A stretch of DNA of 64,000 bases from Rhynchopus euleeides. Lineage: Eukaryota; Euglenozoa; Diplonemea; Diplonemida; Diplonemidae. Every line of letters starts with the position of its first letter. The first letter of the stretch is position 1. Positions 41,469 through 51,899 of this stretch are shown piece after piece. The translations under genes and the position numbers were made by a program. The notes beneath the pieces were generated by a model that made no database searches, was not told the origin of the DNA, and saw only the letters and a program-made list of their open reading frames with translations. The stretch is from positions 1,302,001-1,366,000 of the forward strand of contig OY723300.1 in the NCBI GenBank assembly GCA_963210315.1. Reading direction: 5' to 3'.

Positions 41469-43226
41469 ATGCGAAGTGATGCGTCGCCCGCAGCGATGTG
41501 GCTGGAGCAGACCCTGTCGCTGGGCGGCAAGCTGCACGGGAAGGAGCTCATCGACCGAAAGGTGTTGTTCTACATGAACTCTGTCTGCACCGTCGCCGGG
41601 ATCGCCTTCGCCCCCCTCGCGCTGCAATCCACCTTCATCGCAATCAGCTTCGTCATTGGCGTGGTGCCGAACACTGTTATCGCAGGTTTGTGCCTCTGCC
41701 GGGTGCCCCTTCCACGCGGTGTGGTGCGTGCGCAGGTCGCTTCTTATGCAGTGGGCGTGATCTTTATGGATCTCAACATGCGCGCCATCGGCAACGCTCC
41801 CGTGTGGCCCCTATTTGTTCTGCTGGCAGATTTGTCGCTCGTCGTCAACCTCGGGAGGGGATTCGCCACATCGCTGATCGTGGCTGCCGCTATGTGGGTT
41901 GCCCTCAATTGTGTGGAGAACACGGTGCGGTTCGGCCTCTACGATCTGCCTGGGCTGACGCCCACCGGCCAACGCTGGAGCCGTCTCCACGACATGGCGT
42001 CCTGTCGAGACCCCCCCTGTCCTGTCGGAGCCGCAAAGGGTGCATATGAGGGGGGCGTGTCGCTGATGGTGCTTCTGGTCGACTTCTTTGTCACGCGCGG
42101 GTTTGCCAAGGCTGCAGAGGAGGAGCAGGCGGCGATGGCGCACACCATCGAGACTGTGGATGCCATCGCGCAGCTGCTTGCGGGGTACGACGTGGACACA
42201 GTGGCGGATATGCTACAGGAGGCGGAGGGGCGGCTGCCCGCTACCATGCGTGACGCGCTGCGGCACCTGGAGCAGAACCTGCGGGCTTACAGGCCATACC
42301 TCCCCAAGTCGTGCCTGCCGCACCACCCGCTCGACGATCCTGATCACCTCGACTGCTCTGGCGTCTCCTCCAGGACCAGCAAGTGCTCGTCGTTCGCGAT
42401 GGAAGACTCGAAGGTGCTGGGGATACTGCGCACCGTGCGTGCCACACTACTCGTGGTGAACACGCGCAACGCGCTGCCGTGTCTGGAGCAGGATCCCCGC
42501 GAGTTCACGTCCTTCTTCGAGGTGCTGCTGGGCACCACGATGTCGCAGGTGGAGTCACGGCGTGGGATGGTGGATGTGTTTGTCGGGGACCGCATCCTAG
42601 CCTCTTTCAACGCTTCGCGCCCCTGCAGGCTGCACGGGGCTGCAGCGGCGGGGGCTGCGCTGGCCATCATACAGGCGGCAGGCCCCATTGACAACACGCC
42701 CACCAGTGCCGGCGGGGACTGCGTGTCGCGCGCCGACATCGGGGCAGCGTCGGGGCGCGTCCTCTGCGGTGACACAGGGTGCACAGAGATGCGGCGCTTC
42801 AGTCTGCTGGGGACGCTGCCCACGATTGCCTATGGGATGGAGCGTGCCGCGTGCTTCTTCGGGTTAGGGGTGGTGTGCAACGCGCTGCTGCACCGGGATG
42901 TGGACCACGAGTACACAACGCTGCTGGTGCCCCGCACTGTCCACCTGATGAAGGCGCACAAAGGGAAGCCTTTGCACGTCAACATCACCTGCCTTGTGTA
43001 CGAGCTGAGGGCACATGCGGGTGCACGGGGCGCTGCTGATCCTCAGGAGTGGATGTACGAGATAGGCAAGATGGACACGTGGCTATCCTACAACACCGCA
43101 GTGCATGAATACCTCGAGGGTGCTGACGAGGGGGCGGCCGCCTCTCGGGCAGGCAAGCACCAAGCTGCGGTGCGTGCCAGCATCAGGCTGCTGGGGGCCC
43201 CGGCTCCTCTCGACGTGCAGGTGTAG
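41469..43226 (+). CDS. Membrane protein with degenerate class III nucleotide-cyclase domain
   Basis: 585 residues. Six hydrophobic spans lie in the first 215 residues. A helical linker (about 218-285) resembles the dimerising helix before cyclase domains. Residues about 315-510 follow the class III cyclase fold order: KVLGILRTVRATLLVVNTRN at the first strand, MVDVFVGDRILASFNA (counterpart of the D.F.GD...A.F motif), then ADIGAASGRVLCGDTG and MRRFSLLGTLPTIAYGMERA (counterpart of the G..G.....G and V..A.R segments). The metal-binding Asp of the first strand is replaced in VVNTRN, so catalysis is doubtful unless it pairs with another subunit. It may be a regulatory or heterodimer partner. It lies about 2 kb after the CNG channel gene. 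Confidence 0.75.
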   Translation: MRSDASPAAMWLEQTLSLGGKLHGKELIDRKVLFYMNSVCTVAGIAFAPLALQSTFIAISFVIGVVPNTVIAGLCLCRVPLPRGVVRAQVASYAVGVIFMDLNMRAIGNAPVWPLFVLLADLSLVVNLGRGFATSLIVAAAMWVALNCVENTVRFGLYDLPGLTPTGQRWSRLHDMASCRDPPCPVGAAKGAYEGGVSLMVLLVDFFVTRGFAKAAEEEQAAMAHTIETVDAIAQLLAGYDVDTVADMLQEAEGRLPATMRDALRHLEQNLRAYRPYLPKSCLPHHPLDDPDHLDCSGVSSRTSKCSSFAMEDSKVLGILRTVRATLLVVNTRNALPCLEQDPREFTSFFEVLLGTTMSQVESRRGMVDVFVGDRILASFNASRPCRLHGAAAAGAALAIIQAAGPIDNTPTSAGGDCVSRADIGAASGRVLCGDTGCTEMRRFSLLGTLPTIAYGMERAACFFGLGVVCNALLHRDVDHEYTTLLVPRTVHLMKAHKGKPLHVNITCLVYELRAHAGARGAADPQEWMYEIGKMDTWLSYNTAVHEYLEGADEGAAASRAGKHQAAVRASIRLLGAPAPLDVQV

Positions 43227-43663
43227 CCCCTGAGCGGTTCAGTCAGCGGCAGGTGTCAGATGTATCGCCCATCAGAGGGTCTGCGCAATTTTGGACGTTT
43301 TTGTTTTCGGATTTCTGCGCATGTTCTTCGGCCATTTTCATGTCCCGAAGATCCCCCGGAAGATCATACCCTGTCTTCCAGCGCGGATCTGCTTCACTCA
43401 TCCGGGTTCCTGTCCTCCGGAGAGGGGCCCCGCCAACACACCGCGGCAGTTGGTTCGCCTCCGAATCGATCCCAAAGGTCGATGCCTCCCCCCACCCCAC
43501 CCGCCTTTCCTCCCTTCTTCTTTTATGATGTCGCCTTCCACACGCTCCCCACACCACACACCCCGCACCCAACCCTATGCACCATCACAGGGTGGAGACG
43601 CTGCCTCGTTGACAACACAACACAACTCTTCACCCCCCACCCCCCACTCCCTTTCTCTCCGCG
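43227..43663. other. Short spacer with pyrimidine tract
   Basis: The last 40 bases (CACCCCCCACCCCCCACTCC..TTTCTCTCCGCG) form a pyrimidine tract ending at the next ATG. CATCACAG at 43583-43590 could be the acceptor. No other feature is seen. Confidence 0.4.
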
Positions 43664-45133
43664 ATGCGCCGCGCAGCGTCGCGCCTCTGCGCACAGCGCA
43701 CTGCAAGGGCACCGCTGTCCCACAGCCTCCGCCGCCACACCGACGATGCGGAGATTGAGGTTGACCGTGCGGAGGGGGACATCAACCTGACGCCCAACCG
43801 GCTAGCATACCTGAAGAAGAACATCAACCCCGAAACGCAGGCTGTCCTGGATGAGGATGCGTCCTACTTTCTGCACCAGACTCTCTCCTCCCCCTGCATG
43901 AACGTGCTGGAGGAGTGCGACGGGATCTACATCAAAGACACGCAGGGGAGGAGGCTGATGGACTTCCACGGGAACTCCGCACACCAGGTGGGGTGGCGCA
44001 ACCCCGATGTCATCGCCGCGGTGAAGGAGCAGCTCGACACGCTGCCCTTCTGCCCCAGGAGGTACACCAACGACAAGGCGGTTGCCCTGGCGAAGAAGCT
44101 GGTGCAGCTCACGGGAACCACGGAGGCGGATCCCGCCAAGCGTGACCCGGAGTCGCTCAGCAGGGTGTTGCTGACGCCAGGCGGGACCAACGGGATTGGT
44201 ATCGCCCTGAAGCTGGCTCGGATCCACACGGGGAGGTTTAAGACCATCAGCATGTGGGAGTCGTTCCACGGCGCATCCCTGGATGCGATCAGCATCGGAG
44301 GGGAGAGTGTGTTCCGGAGGGGGATTGGTCCACTCCTGCCTGGCACATCGCATGCACCGCCGCCGAATGAGGGGAACTGCATGTTCAACTGCGGTGGGAA
44401 GTGCAACCTGTCCTGCTCTAACTACGTCGAGTATATGCTGGAGCAGGAGGGAGATGTCGCAGCCGTCATCGCGGAGCCCATCCGCTGGACCCCCTACATC
44501 CCCCCCCGGCAGTATTGGGAGAACATCCGGAAGGCGTGCGACAAGCACGGCGCACTCCTCATTTTCGACGAGATCCCCAACTCCCTGGGCAGGACAGGGC
44601 AGGGCATGTTCACCTACCAGCTCTTCGGGGTGACCCCTGACATCGTGGTGGTGGGTAAGGGCCTGGGTGGCGGCGTGGCGCCACTCTCTGCCGTTATCGC
44701 AAAGGAGAAGATGAATGAGGCAGCCCGGACCCACGCCATGGGGCACTACACCCATGAGAAGACCCCCATGGGGTCTGCCGCTGCTCTGGCGACGCTGAAC
44801 TACATCGAGAAGCACGATCTGATTGGGAACTCGAAGGCGGTGGGGGAGTACGCCTTGGAGTTGCTGCGTGACATCCAGAAGAAGCACCCTTACATTTCGA
44901 ATGTGCGCGGTGTGGGTCTGCTGATTGGCACGGAGCTGCGTGTGCCCGGAACTTCTGACAAGGCGGTGGATGAGGCTGAGAGGGTGCTGTATAAATGCCT
45001 CGAGCTCGGGCTCTCCTTCAAGATCACATCGGGCAACGTGCTGACATTCTGCCCGCCCCTGATCATCACAAAGGAGCAGATGCGTGATGCCGTCAACATC
45101 CTCGACGAAGCGCTGACCAGCCTCAACCTGTGA
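43664..45133 (+). CDS. Mitochondrial class III PLP-dependent aminotransferase-family enzyme
   Basis: 489 residues. The Arg/Ala/Ser-rich N-terminus (MRRAASRLCAQRTARAPLSH) looks like a mitochondrial presequence. The core is class III aminotransferase: FDEIPNSLGRTG, with Asp302 for the PLP ring nitrogen, and GKGLGGG with Lys332 as the PLP Schiff base. Segments such as MDFHGNSAHQVGWRNPDVIA, LPFCPRRYTND and ISMWESFHGASLDAISIGGE resemble the bacterial group that includes the 1-hydroxy-2-aminoethylphosphonate ammonia-lyase PbfA more than GABA or ornithine aminotransferases. A Cys cluster (CMFNCGGKCNLSCSN) fits the variable insert of that group. Reaction: PLP chemistry on a small amino acid or aminophosphonate; the exact substrate is not provable here. 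Probably of bacterial ancestry. Confidence 0.85.
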   Translation: MRRAASRLCAQRTARAPLSHSLRRHTDDAEIEVDRAEGDINLTPNRLAYLKKNINPETQAVLDEDASYFLHQTLSSPCMNVLEECDGIYIKDTQGRRLMDFHGNSAHQVGWRNPDVIAAVKEQLDTLPFCPRRYTNDKAVALAKKLVQLTGTTEADPAKRDPESLSRVLLTPGGTNGIGIALKLARIHTGRFKTISMWESFHGASLDAISIGGESVFRRGIGPLLPGTSHAPPPNEGNCMFNCGGKCNLSCSNYVEYMLEQEGDVAAVIAEPIRWTPYIPPRQYWENIRKACDKHGALLIFDEIPNSLGRTGQGMFTYQLFGVTPDIVVVGKGLGGGVAPLSAVIAKEKMNEAARTHAMGHYTHEKTPMGSAAALATLNYIEKHDLIGNSKAVGEYALELLRDIQKKHPYISNVRGVGLLIGTELRVPGTSDKAVDEAERVLYKCLELGLSFKITSGNVLTFCPPLIITKEQMRDAVNILDEALTSLNL

Positions 45134-46355
45134 GTTGTGTTGTCACCCGGCGGAGAGATGCCTCATCAACAGAGGGGGGAGGCAGCAGGGAGCGGTGTGT
45201 GTTTCTCCACCTCCCCTCCCCCCGCCTCCCCTCTCCCGCATGCTGCGGCCAAGAAGAGGGCCATCATATCCGTGACGTGAAAAAAAATGCTGCCGTGCAC
45301 CCCCACTCTTTACCCTTCCTCCTCTCTCCCATTCCCACTCTTATCATCATAGTTGCAACCACCTCACTTCTTATAGTCAAGCGAGGGCGTTGTGAGTGCG
45401 TGCGGAAAGCGCTCAGTTTTATGAGAAAGCGTTTCCGCGCCACGGGAATTGCGAGTGGGGGAGTGAGGGAGTGAGGGGAGGGGAGGGGGCGTGTGGCCTG
45501 GGCGGGGGCCAGCGGTTTGCGGCGTCACAGAATGGGCAGAGCAGGGATGGGGGCAGAATCGTGGGGGAGGGGGGGGGGGTGTCGTAACATTGCATGTCTG
45601 TTTGTTTCGGCGGCACGGGAGGGGGGCCTTTGGGAAGGCGCGCCGTGTTTGCCGGCACGAGGGAAACGCGTTGTGCCCCCCCCTCACCCCCAATCCTCAC
45701 ACCCAAGACCCCTCTCATGGAACTGGTGGTATCGGGAGGTGAAGTCTTCCGCCCATCCCCACGTTGTTCTGCCCCGCACCCGCCGCCCCTACCCATTGCG
45801 CGTGTCTTTACTGAACGGCTGTTCGCTTCCTTTCCCCCTCCTCTCTCTCTCTCTCCCCCCCGTGTTGCCATTTTCACTTCAGTCACGAGCGACGGAGCGC
45901 AGCGAAGTCGCGAGGCGAACGGAAGGCGATTTCCAAAAATAACTAGCAAGCCTACCTTCACCCTACCCCACCCCCCCCCACCCTTTTTTTCTCTTCACGC
46001 TCCTCCCCCGTTCACCTTCAACCCGCCTCCGCTGTCAACATCGGGGGCGAGGGAAGGGGGTCCAACGGGGGCTGGTGGTCGTTGATTCTAAGAAAAAGCC
46101 ATGCAGTGTCCATACAAACGCCGGTGGGGTAAAACACCGGTGGATTTCGCGATTTTGGAGGGTTTTTTACCCCGCCCATGTTTGTTGGAAGACTGTGTTT
46201 AAAATTATGGCCGTTGGCCCGTGAAAGCATCATCATTGGGGGCCTTCGCCCTGTGCCACACTGTGTGTCAAACTGTACCACTTTGCAGCCAGTGTTTGTG
46301 AGGCGGTTCACCTTCCCTCACTTCTCTGCATTTCTGCTGTGAGCGACGGCCCCCC
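45134..46355. other. Spacer
   Basis: G-rich and C-rich microsatellites; a 5' fragment of repeat R2 (CACGAGCGACGGAGCGCAGC, about 45883); a fragment shared with 15616 (GGGGGCCTTCGCCCTGTGCC, about 46240). No gene is seen. The long frames at 45419-45961 and 45594-46085 are low-complexity. Confidence 0.4.
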
Positions 46356-46363
46356 CCCCCCCC

Positions 46364-47514
46364 TAGGGGGGGTCAAATGGGGGTGACAAACACGATTTTT
46401 CAAAAAACCGGCGCAGAGGCCCCAAAGCCCCCGTAAACCCTCCAAACCCCCCCAGATCGGTCCGGAAACCCATCGAACCCCACTTTTCCACCATTCCGGG
46501 CACCTCAGGTGCCCGAATTGGGGTACCTAAATTTTGTGCCACCGTTTGGTACCGTACAGTGCCACTGTGTGGGAGGTTGGAAAAGAAAATGCCCCAACAC
46601 ACCACATCTGAGGGTTGCAATGCATGTTGCTTGCCAACCACGTCATCCGGTGGGTGTCAGGCGCTATGTAGGTGGCATTAGCCAGGTCTTCGATGTGTTC
46701 TGGCTTGTATATATACCTCCCTGCCTGCGGCACAGGCACTGCCTTTGTCCCCCATACCAGCCACAGAGAGCGTATTGTACTCGGTCCACGGTTGCTGATT
46801 CATTGTGATGCGTTGTATCCTCGAGTGAACGTCACACACTAGTGGCACCACCACCCGCCATCCGAGAGCTGTATTGACTTTGCGCGCTTCCGTTGTATTC
46901 ACCTCGCCACGCATATTGCACCGTTCAGTACCAGTGCTCTTGGGCCAGGCAAAGTAGACCGCAGCAACTACCAATTCTGGCACAATGGGTACCACGACAG
47001 CGCACTTCATGTGTTCCCGGAATGTACAGCTCGTGTTGCAACAGTCGTTGTCAACACATCCCGGTTGTGGAGCACTGCTGCACAGGAATCACACGACCAT
47101 CTGGACTGTTCCGTACCTACAGGCAGCCTCCCGGTGCATGGTGGCAGGGAGGTATATATACAAGCCAGAACACATCGAAGACCTGGCTAATGCCACCTAC
47201 ATAGCGCCTGACACCCACCGGATGACGTGGTTGGCAAGCAACATGCATTGCAACCCTCAGATGTGGTGTGTTGGGGCATTTTCTTTTCCAACCTCCCACA
47301 CAGTGGCACTGTACGGTACCAAACGGTGGCACAAAATTTAGGTACCCCAATTCGGGCACCTGAGGTGCCCGGAATGGTGGAAAAGTGGGGTTCGATGGGT
47401 TTCCGGACCGATCTGGGGGGGTTTGGAGGGTTTACGGGGGCTTTGGGGCCTCTGCGCCGGTTTTTTGAAAAATCGTGTTTGTCCACGTAAAAGGGTGGCA
47501 TTTGACCCCCCCTA
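46364..47514. mobile_element. 1.15-kb hAT-like foldback element with 340-bp arms
   Basis: Ends TAGGGGGGGTCAAATG and CATTTGACCCCCCCTA, flanked by CCCCCCCC on both sides (46356-46363 and 47515-47522). Positions 46386-46725 and 47143-47482 are an almost perfect 340-bp inverted repeat. Each arm encodes the same C-terminal peptide reading outward (RYIYKPEHIEDLANATYIAP ... YGTKRWHKI, stop). The unique centre (46726-47142) carries a minus-strand frame (KSTGTERCNMRGEVNTTEAR) that would run into the left arm after a frame shift. The peptide is possibly the end of a transposase, but the family is not recognised. Confidence 0.7.
46527..47341. pseudogene. Duplicated, opposite-facing C-terminal coding fragment
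   Basis: A frame on the minus strand (46527-46739) and one on the plus strand (46985-47341) end with the same roughly 63 residues, because each lies in one arm of the inverted repeat. A minus-strand frame at 46678-47010 (VVVPLVCDVHSRIQRITMNQ) probably belonged upstream of the minus copy. The conserved identical arms indicate recent gene conversion or recent formation. Confidence 0.45.
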
Positions 47515-47522
47515 CCCCCCCC

Positions 47523-49830
47523 CCCCCCATTGCAAGTAGTCCTACCTCCCCTCCTCAACCCCCCCTTCTCCTTTCACCCCCTCCTCCTCCTCCTCCTCCC
47601 CGCCTTGCCGCATGACTATTTTTGCGTGTCCCAACGTGCGGTATCTCTTCGAGTGTTGTGCTGTGTATATTTCAATCTCGTCTCACCTCTTCTCCCGCGT
47701 TCCACCGCCCCCCCCCCCCCCTCTCGTCCGAGATCGCCCCCTGTATGTCGTGATGAAGGGTGCAGTTCGTTGAACCGGTTGTACACCTCCTGGATTCGAT
47801 GGGCCACCTGGCGCATCCATGTTATTTTTTTATAACTTTTAGACCCTCAGGCGTGGAGATTCAGGGAGAGCGGGGGGGCGGGGGGGGGGTGGGCCGTGCT
47901 TCTGCTGTGTGAAGGGGTGTGTCTGTGTGCGCGCGCAAGGTGAAACACCAAGAGCGCATGCGGTGGCCTGCGGTGGCAGGCCACTCCCGTTTCGCACAAG
48001 CTGCGCTTCTTTTCAACTCGCTAACCCCTTCGCCCCCCCACCCCACCCCGACAATGCACTCAGGACAGGGCAGGGTCGAGGCATGTGTTTCGTGGTTTCT
48101 TCAGGAGCCCCGCGCTTTCACATAGCACGCGGCGTGGGTCGCCCTTTGGACCATTCGCAGAACCCTGACTCGGGTTCTTCGAACGCTGAAGCCCCCACCA
48201 CAGCCCGCCGAGCGTGTGAAGCGTGAACAGCTTTCTGAGCTGGCTGCGCCGAACTGGCAATACCAAATTAAATACTGTTGGCAGCGCAGTAGCAAGTCGT
48301 ATCGATACCCTCTACACGCACAGGTGGTGCACACATCGGCATGCATGAGACGTGTTTTAGTTTATTTTGGCTTGGCCGTTCTCTTCATACGCCAGCCAGC
48401 TCTTTTCATATCATGTTCATCGTGATGTCCCCCCCCCGTCTCTGCCCACAGTGTGTCAAAGCCGTGCTCCTTGATGAACCATTTTTAATGCGCAAAGCCT
48501 GCAAAGGGGTGGAGGCCCACTCGGCTATGTTTTATTTTGTTGCCACACCCCACTCCCCCCCCAAGAATCTGCATCTGATCTCAGACACAACCTGCAAAAC
48601 GAAGTGAAGGGAGATCACCCTTGTGCTTCCTTCTAATTCTCTTTCAATACCCCCCCCCCAAGAATCCAACGCATCTTTAATAGAGAATCCTTTAACTCCG
48701 AACGGGGGGGGGGGTGCACCATGGTGGTTGGTGAGGCGGGGGGGGGGGGGCTTTAATCTCTCACTGCTGTGCCAAGCCTTGTGTGCCACACACAGGCCTG
48801 CCACGCTGTGTTCGTGAGGGGCCAAGGGGGTGTTCACTCCTACCTGAACTGTAGGTCAAAGGGGAAAGCCCGCCTTCAGATGCCCCACCCACCCCCTCTC
48901 CCAACAAGGAATATAAGCCGCGTGGGATTGCTGCTTGCGACATCAAGATGGAGTAAGCTGTGGGGATGGGGGGGGGGGGAGAGGGAGCGAACAGCGCAAA
49001 TCACACACGCGTGGCTGTGGTTATATTGTGGAAAGCAGTGTAGAACGCAACCAAGAAGGCGCCCCCCCCCCCCTCACCCCACCAGCCCCCCCCCCCCCCC
49101 CCCTCGTTGACGGTCCCCACTAAAGACTGCGAGAGTGCAGGGGTGATGCAGCACCAAACGCCCTCTCTTGTCATACCCCGAGCACACCCACACTCTCCCC
49201 GATGTCACGCCGTGTTGAGGAATCCTTCGGGAGTTGGCTAAACAAAACAAAGCAAAAAACTGACAGCACAGGTCGCTATAAAAAAGAAAATGGGTACGAT
49301 ACGGAAGAGGGAGGTGATGTAGCCCGTTCAGCAGTTGACACCGCCTTACAAAATGTTTCATTACTGTGGGCTGTAACGTGTGGACGGGCGGGAGTGGGCA
49401 ACGCAGGGTCTCCCACATAGAAATCGGTCACCACACACACACACACACAGGTGCGCACCAAGCCAATAGAGCGCACCCCCTGCTGGACACTGGGGTGACG
49501 GGGTGGGGTGCCACCAGAGACTCCCCTCCCCCTAGGTGCAACACCCCCCCACACAACACACTTCCCCTCCCCCCAGCGGTAGCGGGGGTTTTAAACAGCG
49601 GCATCTAAGCAGGGGGGCGCAAACGCAGCGGGGTGTGATATCCCTCACACCTCCCCACCTTCTTCTCTTCTCTTCTCTCCCACTCACTCCTCCCGACGAC
49701 TTCGCCCCCCCCCCCCCCCCTCTAACTCCTCAAAGGCCGTACCACGACTTCGCTCTGGCTGCGGGAGGGGTGTGGGGGGGCACGGGGAAACCGCAGAGGG
49801 AGCAACAGGGCGAGTCTTCTCGGGTCGGAG
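47523..49830. other. Spacer before the Kv channel gene
   Basis: No gene recognised. Items seen: a segment at 48577-48650 shared with 23050-23120 (TCAGACACAACCTGC..AACGAAGTGAA), poly-C runs at 49061-49105 and 49706-49722, and an AC microsatellite at 49433-49450. A CT-rich stretch (49649-49735) lies about 100 bp before the ATG. Confidence 0.4.
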
Positions 49831-51882
49831 ATGACCGCGATCTTCGGCGGTGCCGCACGGCACCACTCTGGGGAGGCGGTGCCGCACAGGTCTGGGGAGT
49901 ATGACTGGGGGGCGGATGACGACAGCGAGAGTAACGAGGAGGCGGCGGGCACCACGAAGAAGAAGGGCGTCACATTCGGCGTGGCAGAGGACACGGAGGG
50001 GGATATCCGCGACGCCCTCTCTGTCGTGGGGTCGGACAGCGAGGAGTCGGACACCGACCTCCCCTTGAAGGAGCGGGTGTACCTCCTGTTCACCGACCCA
50101 ACTTCGTCGCGGTGGGCGTTGCGCGTGTCACTGTTCTTCTTCGTGCTGATCCTGCTCTCAACACTGGCCTTTATCCTGGAGTCTGTCCCCTCCCTCAGCT
50201 CCGACCCAGAGTACGGCAACCCCGACAACGAGCAGTTCTGGAAGATTCTGGAGGCGGTGTTTGTGGGGTTCTTCACTGTGGAATACGTCGTGTCGTTTGT
50301 CACGTCTCCGGATCCGAAGACATTTCCCCTGCAGATCTACAGCATCATCGATCTGCTGGCGATCATGCCCTTCTACATCGAGATCTGCGTCGAGGCTGCG
50401 GCGAGCGGGGAGACTGTGGACCTGCGGTTCATCCGAGTCGTCCGCCTGGCCCGTGTGTTCCGTATCCTGAAGATGGGGAAGCAGTACGACGGGGCGGACA
50501 TCCTGTATCAGGTTATCTCGACGGCCTTCCCTGCCCTGGCCCCGCCGTTCTTCTTCCTCTTCCTGGGGATTGTCGTCTTCTCCTCGATGATCTACATCTG
50601 CGAGCAGGGGACCTACGACAAATACGCAAAGAAGTTCTACGTCAGCGATGCGCATGGGAATCTCCAGGAGAGCTCCTTTATCAGCATCCCGGAGTCGCTG
50701 TGGTGGTGTCTTGTCACGATGACCACAGTGGGGTATGGTGATTCCTACCCCAAGACTGTGTTGGGGAAGACGGTGGGTGCGTGCGCCATGATGTTTGGCG
50801 TGATGTTCAGCGCGATGCCCATCGCCATCATCGGGTCCACCTTCACGGTGAAGTGGGATGAGATGAAGCTGCGGATGAACGCGACGAAGGACTTCCGGTC
50901 CAACGACCAGATCAACAACACCAACAACTGGGGGCCGAACCAGCTGAAGTTCTTTGGGATTGAGTTCAACGAGAAATCGGAGTCTTCCGTGCACGACTTC
51001 ATCATGGGCCCAACCCCCACCACCGAAGCGGAGAACGCGATGCGAGTTCTGGAATACCACGAGCAGCCTTCGCGCTACATCTCACGCAGGCTGTCGCATG
51101 AGCTCCTGACAAACCGAGACAGGATTGAGAAAGGGGTGCTTCCGAAGTCGCAGTGGAACCTTGCTTTCAAACTCTACCACATCATGCGTGCGGAGTCGTC
51201 GAAGTGTGAAAATAACATTGAGACGTACACGCTCGACTTTTTGACAGAACTCTACCATGTCCTGGGTTTCGGGAAGTGGGACCAGGCGACAGGGGTCCAC
51301 CTGGGGTTCCGCTCCAAGGCAGGCCTCACCGTGTCCTTCGGGGAGGGAGCCCATGAGAAGATCATCAAAAGTGACTCCGATCTCGGCGTCTTCTCCCTGC
51401 TCCCCGGGAAGAGCTATGCGGTCTACTTCATGGGGAATGAGTGTAAGACAACCTCCGCCCCGGAGAACTACGGCCGGATCGCGGGGGAGCTTCTGGCAAC
51501 CGCGCAGAGCTTTTATCGGCTGACCGGGCGGCAGGAGCTGAAGACTGTATTCCTCGTGACATGCAGTGGGTACCACCTGAGGTTTTACGCAGCGGAGTTT
51601 CCCCCGACGTACCTCGATGCGATCGGCAAGGGTAAGAAGCCCGACACGTGTGTCACGATCAGGCATTACCCCCCGAAGATGTCGATGGCGTTCCACAAGT
51701 CGACCATCATGGGCACCTTCGACTTCCTGACCCCCGCTCATCGCGAGGAAGCTGTCGAGCTGTTCGTTCGGATCAGGCGGATGATTATAGACGCGAGTGC
51801 CTGCCCCTCCCAGATCACCCGCCGGCAGTCCATCCAGAGCTTGCGGTTCAACGACCTCCGATACCCGAGCCCGGCGCTTTGA
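49831..51882 (+). CDS. Voltage-gated potassium channel (Kv type)
   Basis: 683 residues, one exon. An acidic N-terminal region of about 85 residues has no T1 tetramerisation domain. S1 about 95-118, S2 136-155, S3 175-192; S4 (198-215) is LRFIRVVRLARVFRILK with Arg or Lys at every third position, the voltage sensor. S5 follows, then the selectivity filter TTVGYGD (298-304) and an S6 ending near 340 with AIIGSTFTVKWDEM. This is a canonical K+-selective pore in the plasma membrane or flagellar membrane. The cytoplasmic C-terminus (about 340 residues) includes a compact, beta-rich domain (about 440-660) of unknown type, not a CNBD. Fresh codon use and no frame damage indicate a functional gene. 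Confidence 0.92.
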   Translation: MTAIFGGAARHHSGEAVPHRSGEYDWGADDDSESNEEAAGTTKKKGVTFGVAEDTEGDIRDALSVVGSDSEESDTDLPLKERVYLLFTDPTSSRWALRVSLFFFVLILLSTLAFILESVPSLSSDPEYGNPDNEQFWKILEAVFVGFFTVEYVVSFVTSPDPKTFPLQIYSIIDLLAIMPFYIEICVEAAASGETVDLRFIRVVRLARVFRILKMGKQYDGADILYQVISTAFPALAPPFFFLFLGIVVFSSMIYICEQGTYDKYAKKFYVSDAHGNLQESSFISIPESLWWCLVTMTTVGYGDSYPKTVLGKTVGACAMMFGVMFSAMPIAIIGSTFTVKWDEMKLRMNATKDFRSNDQINNTNNWGPNQLKFFGIEFNEKSESSVHDFIMGPTPTTEAENAMRVLEYHEQPSRYISRRLSHELLTNRDRIEKGVLPKSQWNLAFKLYHIMRAESSKCENNIETYTLDFLTELYHVLGFGKWDQATGVHLGFRSKAGLTVSFGEGAHEKIIKSDSDLGVFSLLPGKSYAVYFMGNECKTTSAPENYGRIAGELLATAQSFYRLTGRQELKTVFLVTCSGYHLRFYAAEFPPTYLDAIGKGKKPDTCVTIRHYPPKMSMAFHKSTIMGTFDFLTPAHREEAVELFVRIRRMIIDASACPSQITRRQSIQSLRFNDLRYPSPAL

Positions 51883-51899
51883 GGTGGGGGGGGGGGGGT

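Noticed and set aside
43802..44887. Minus-strand frame of 361 codons
   Set aside because: Opposite the PLP enzyme, which has clear catalytic motifs on the plus strand.
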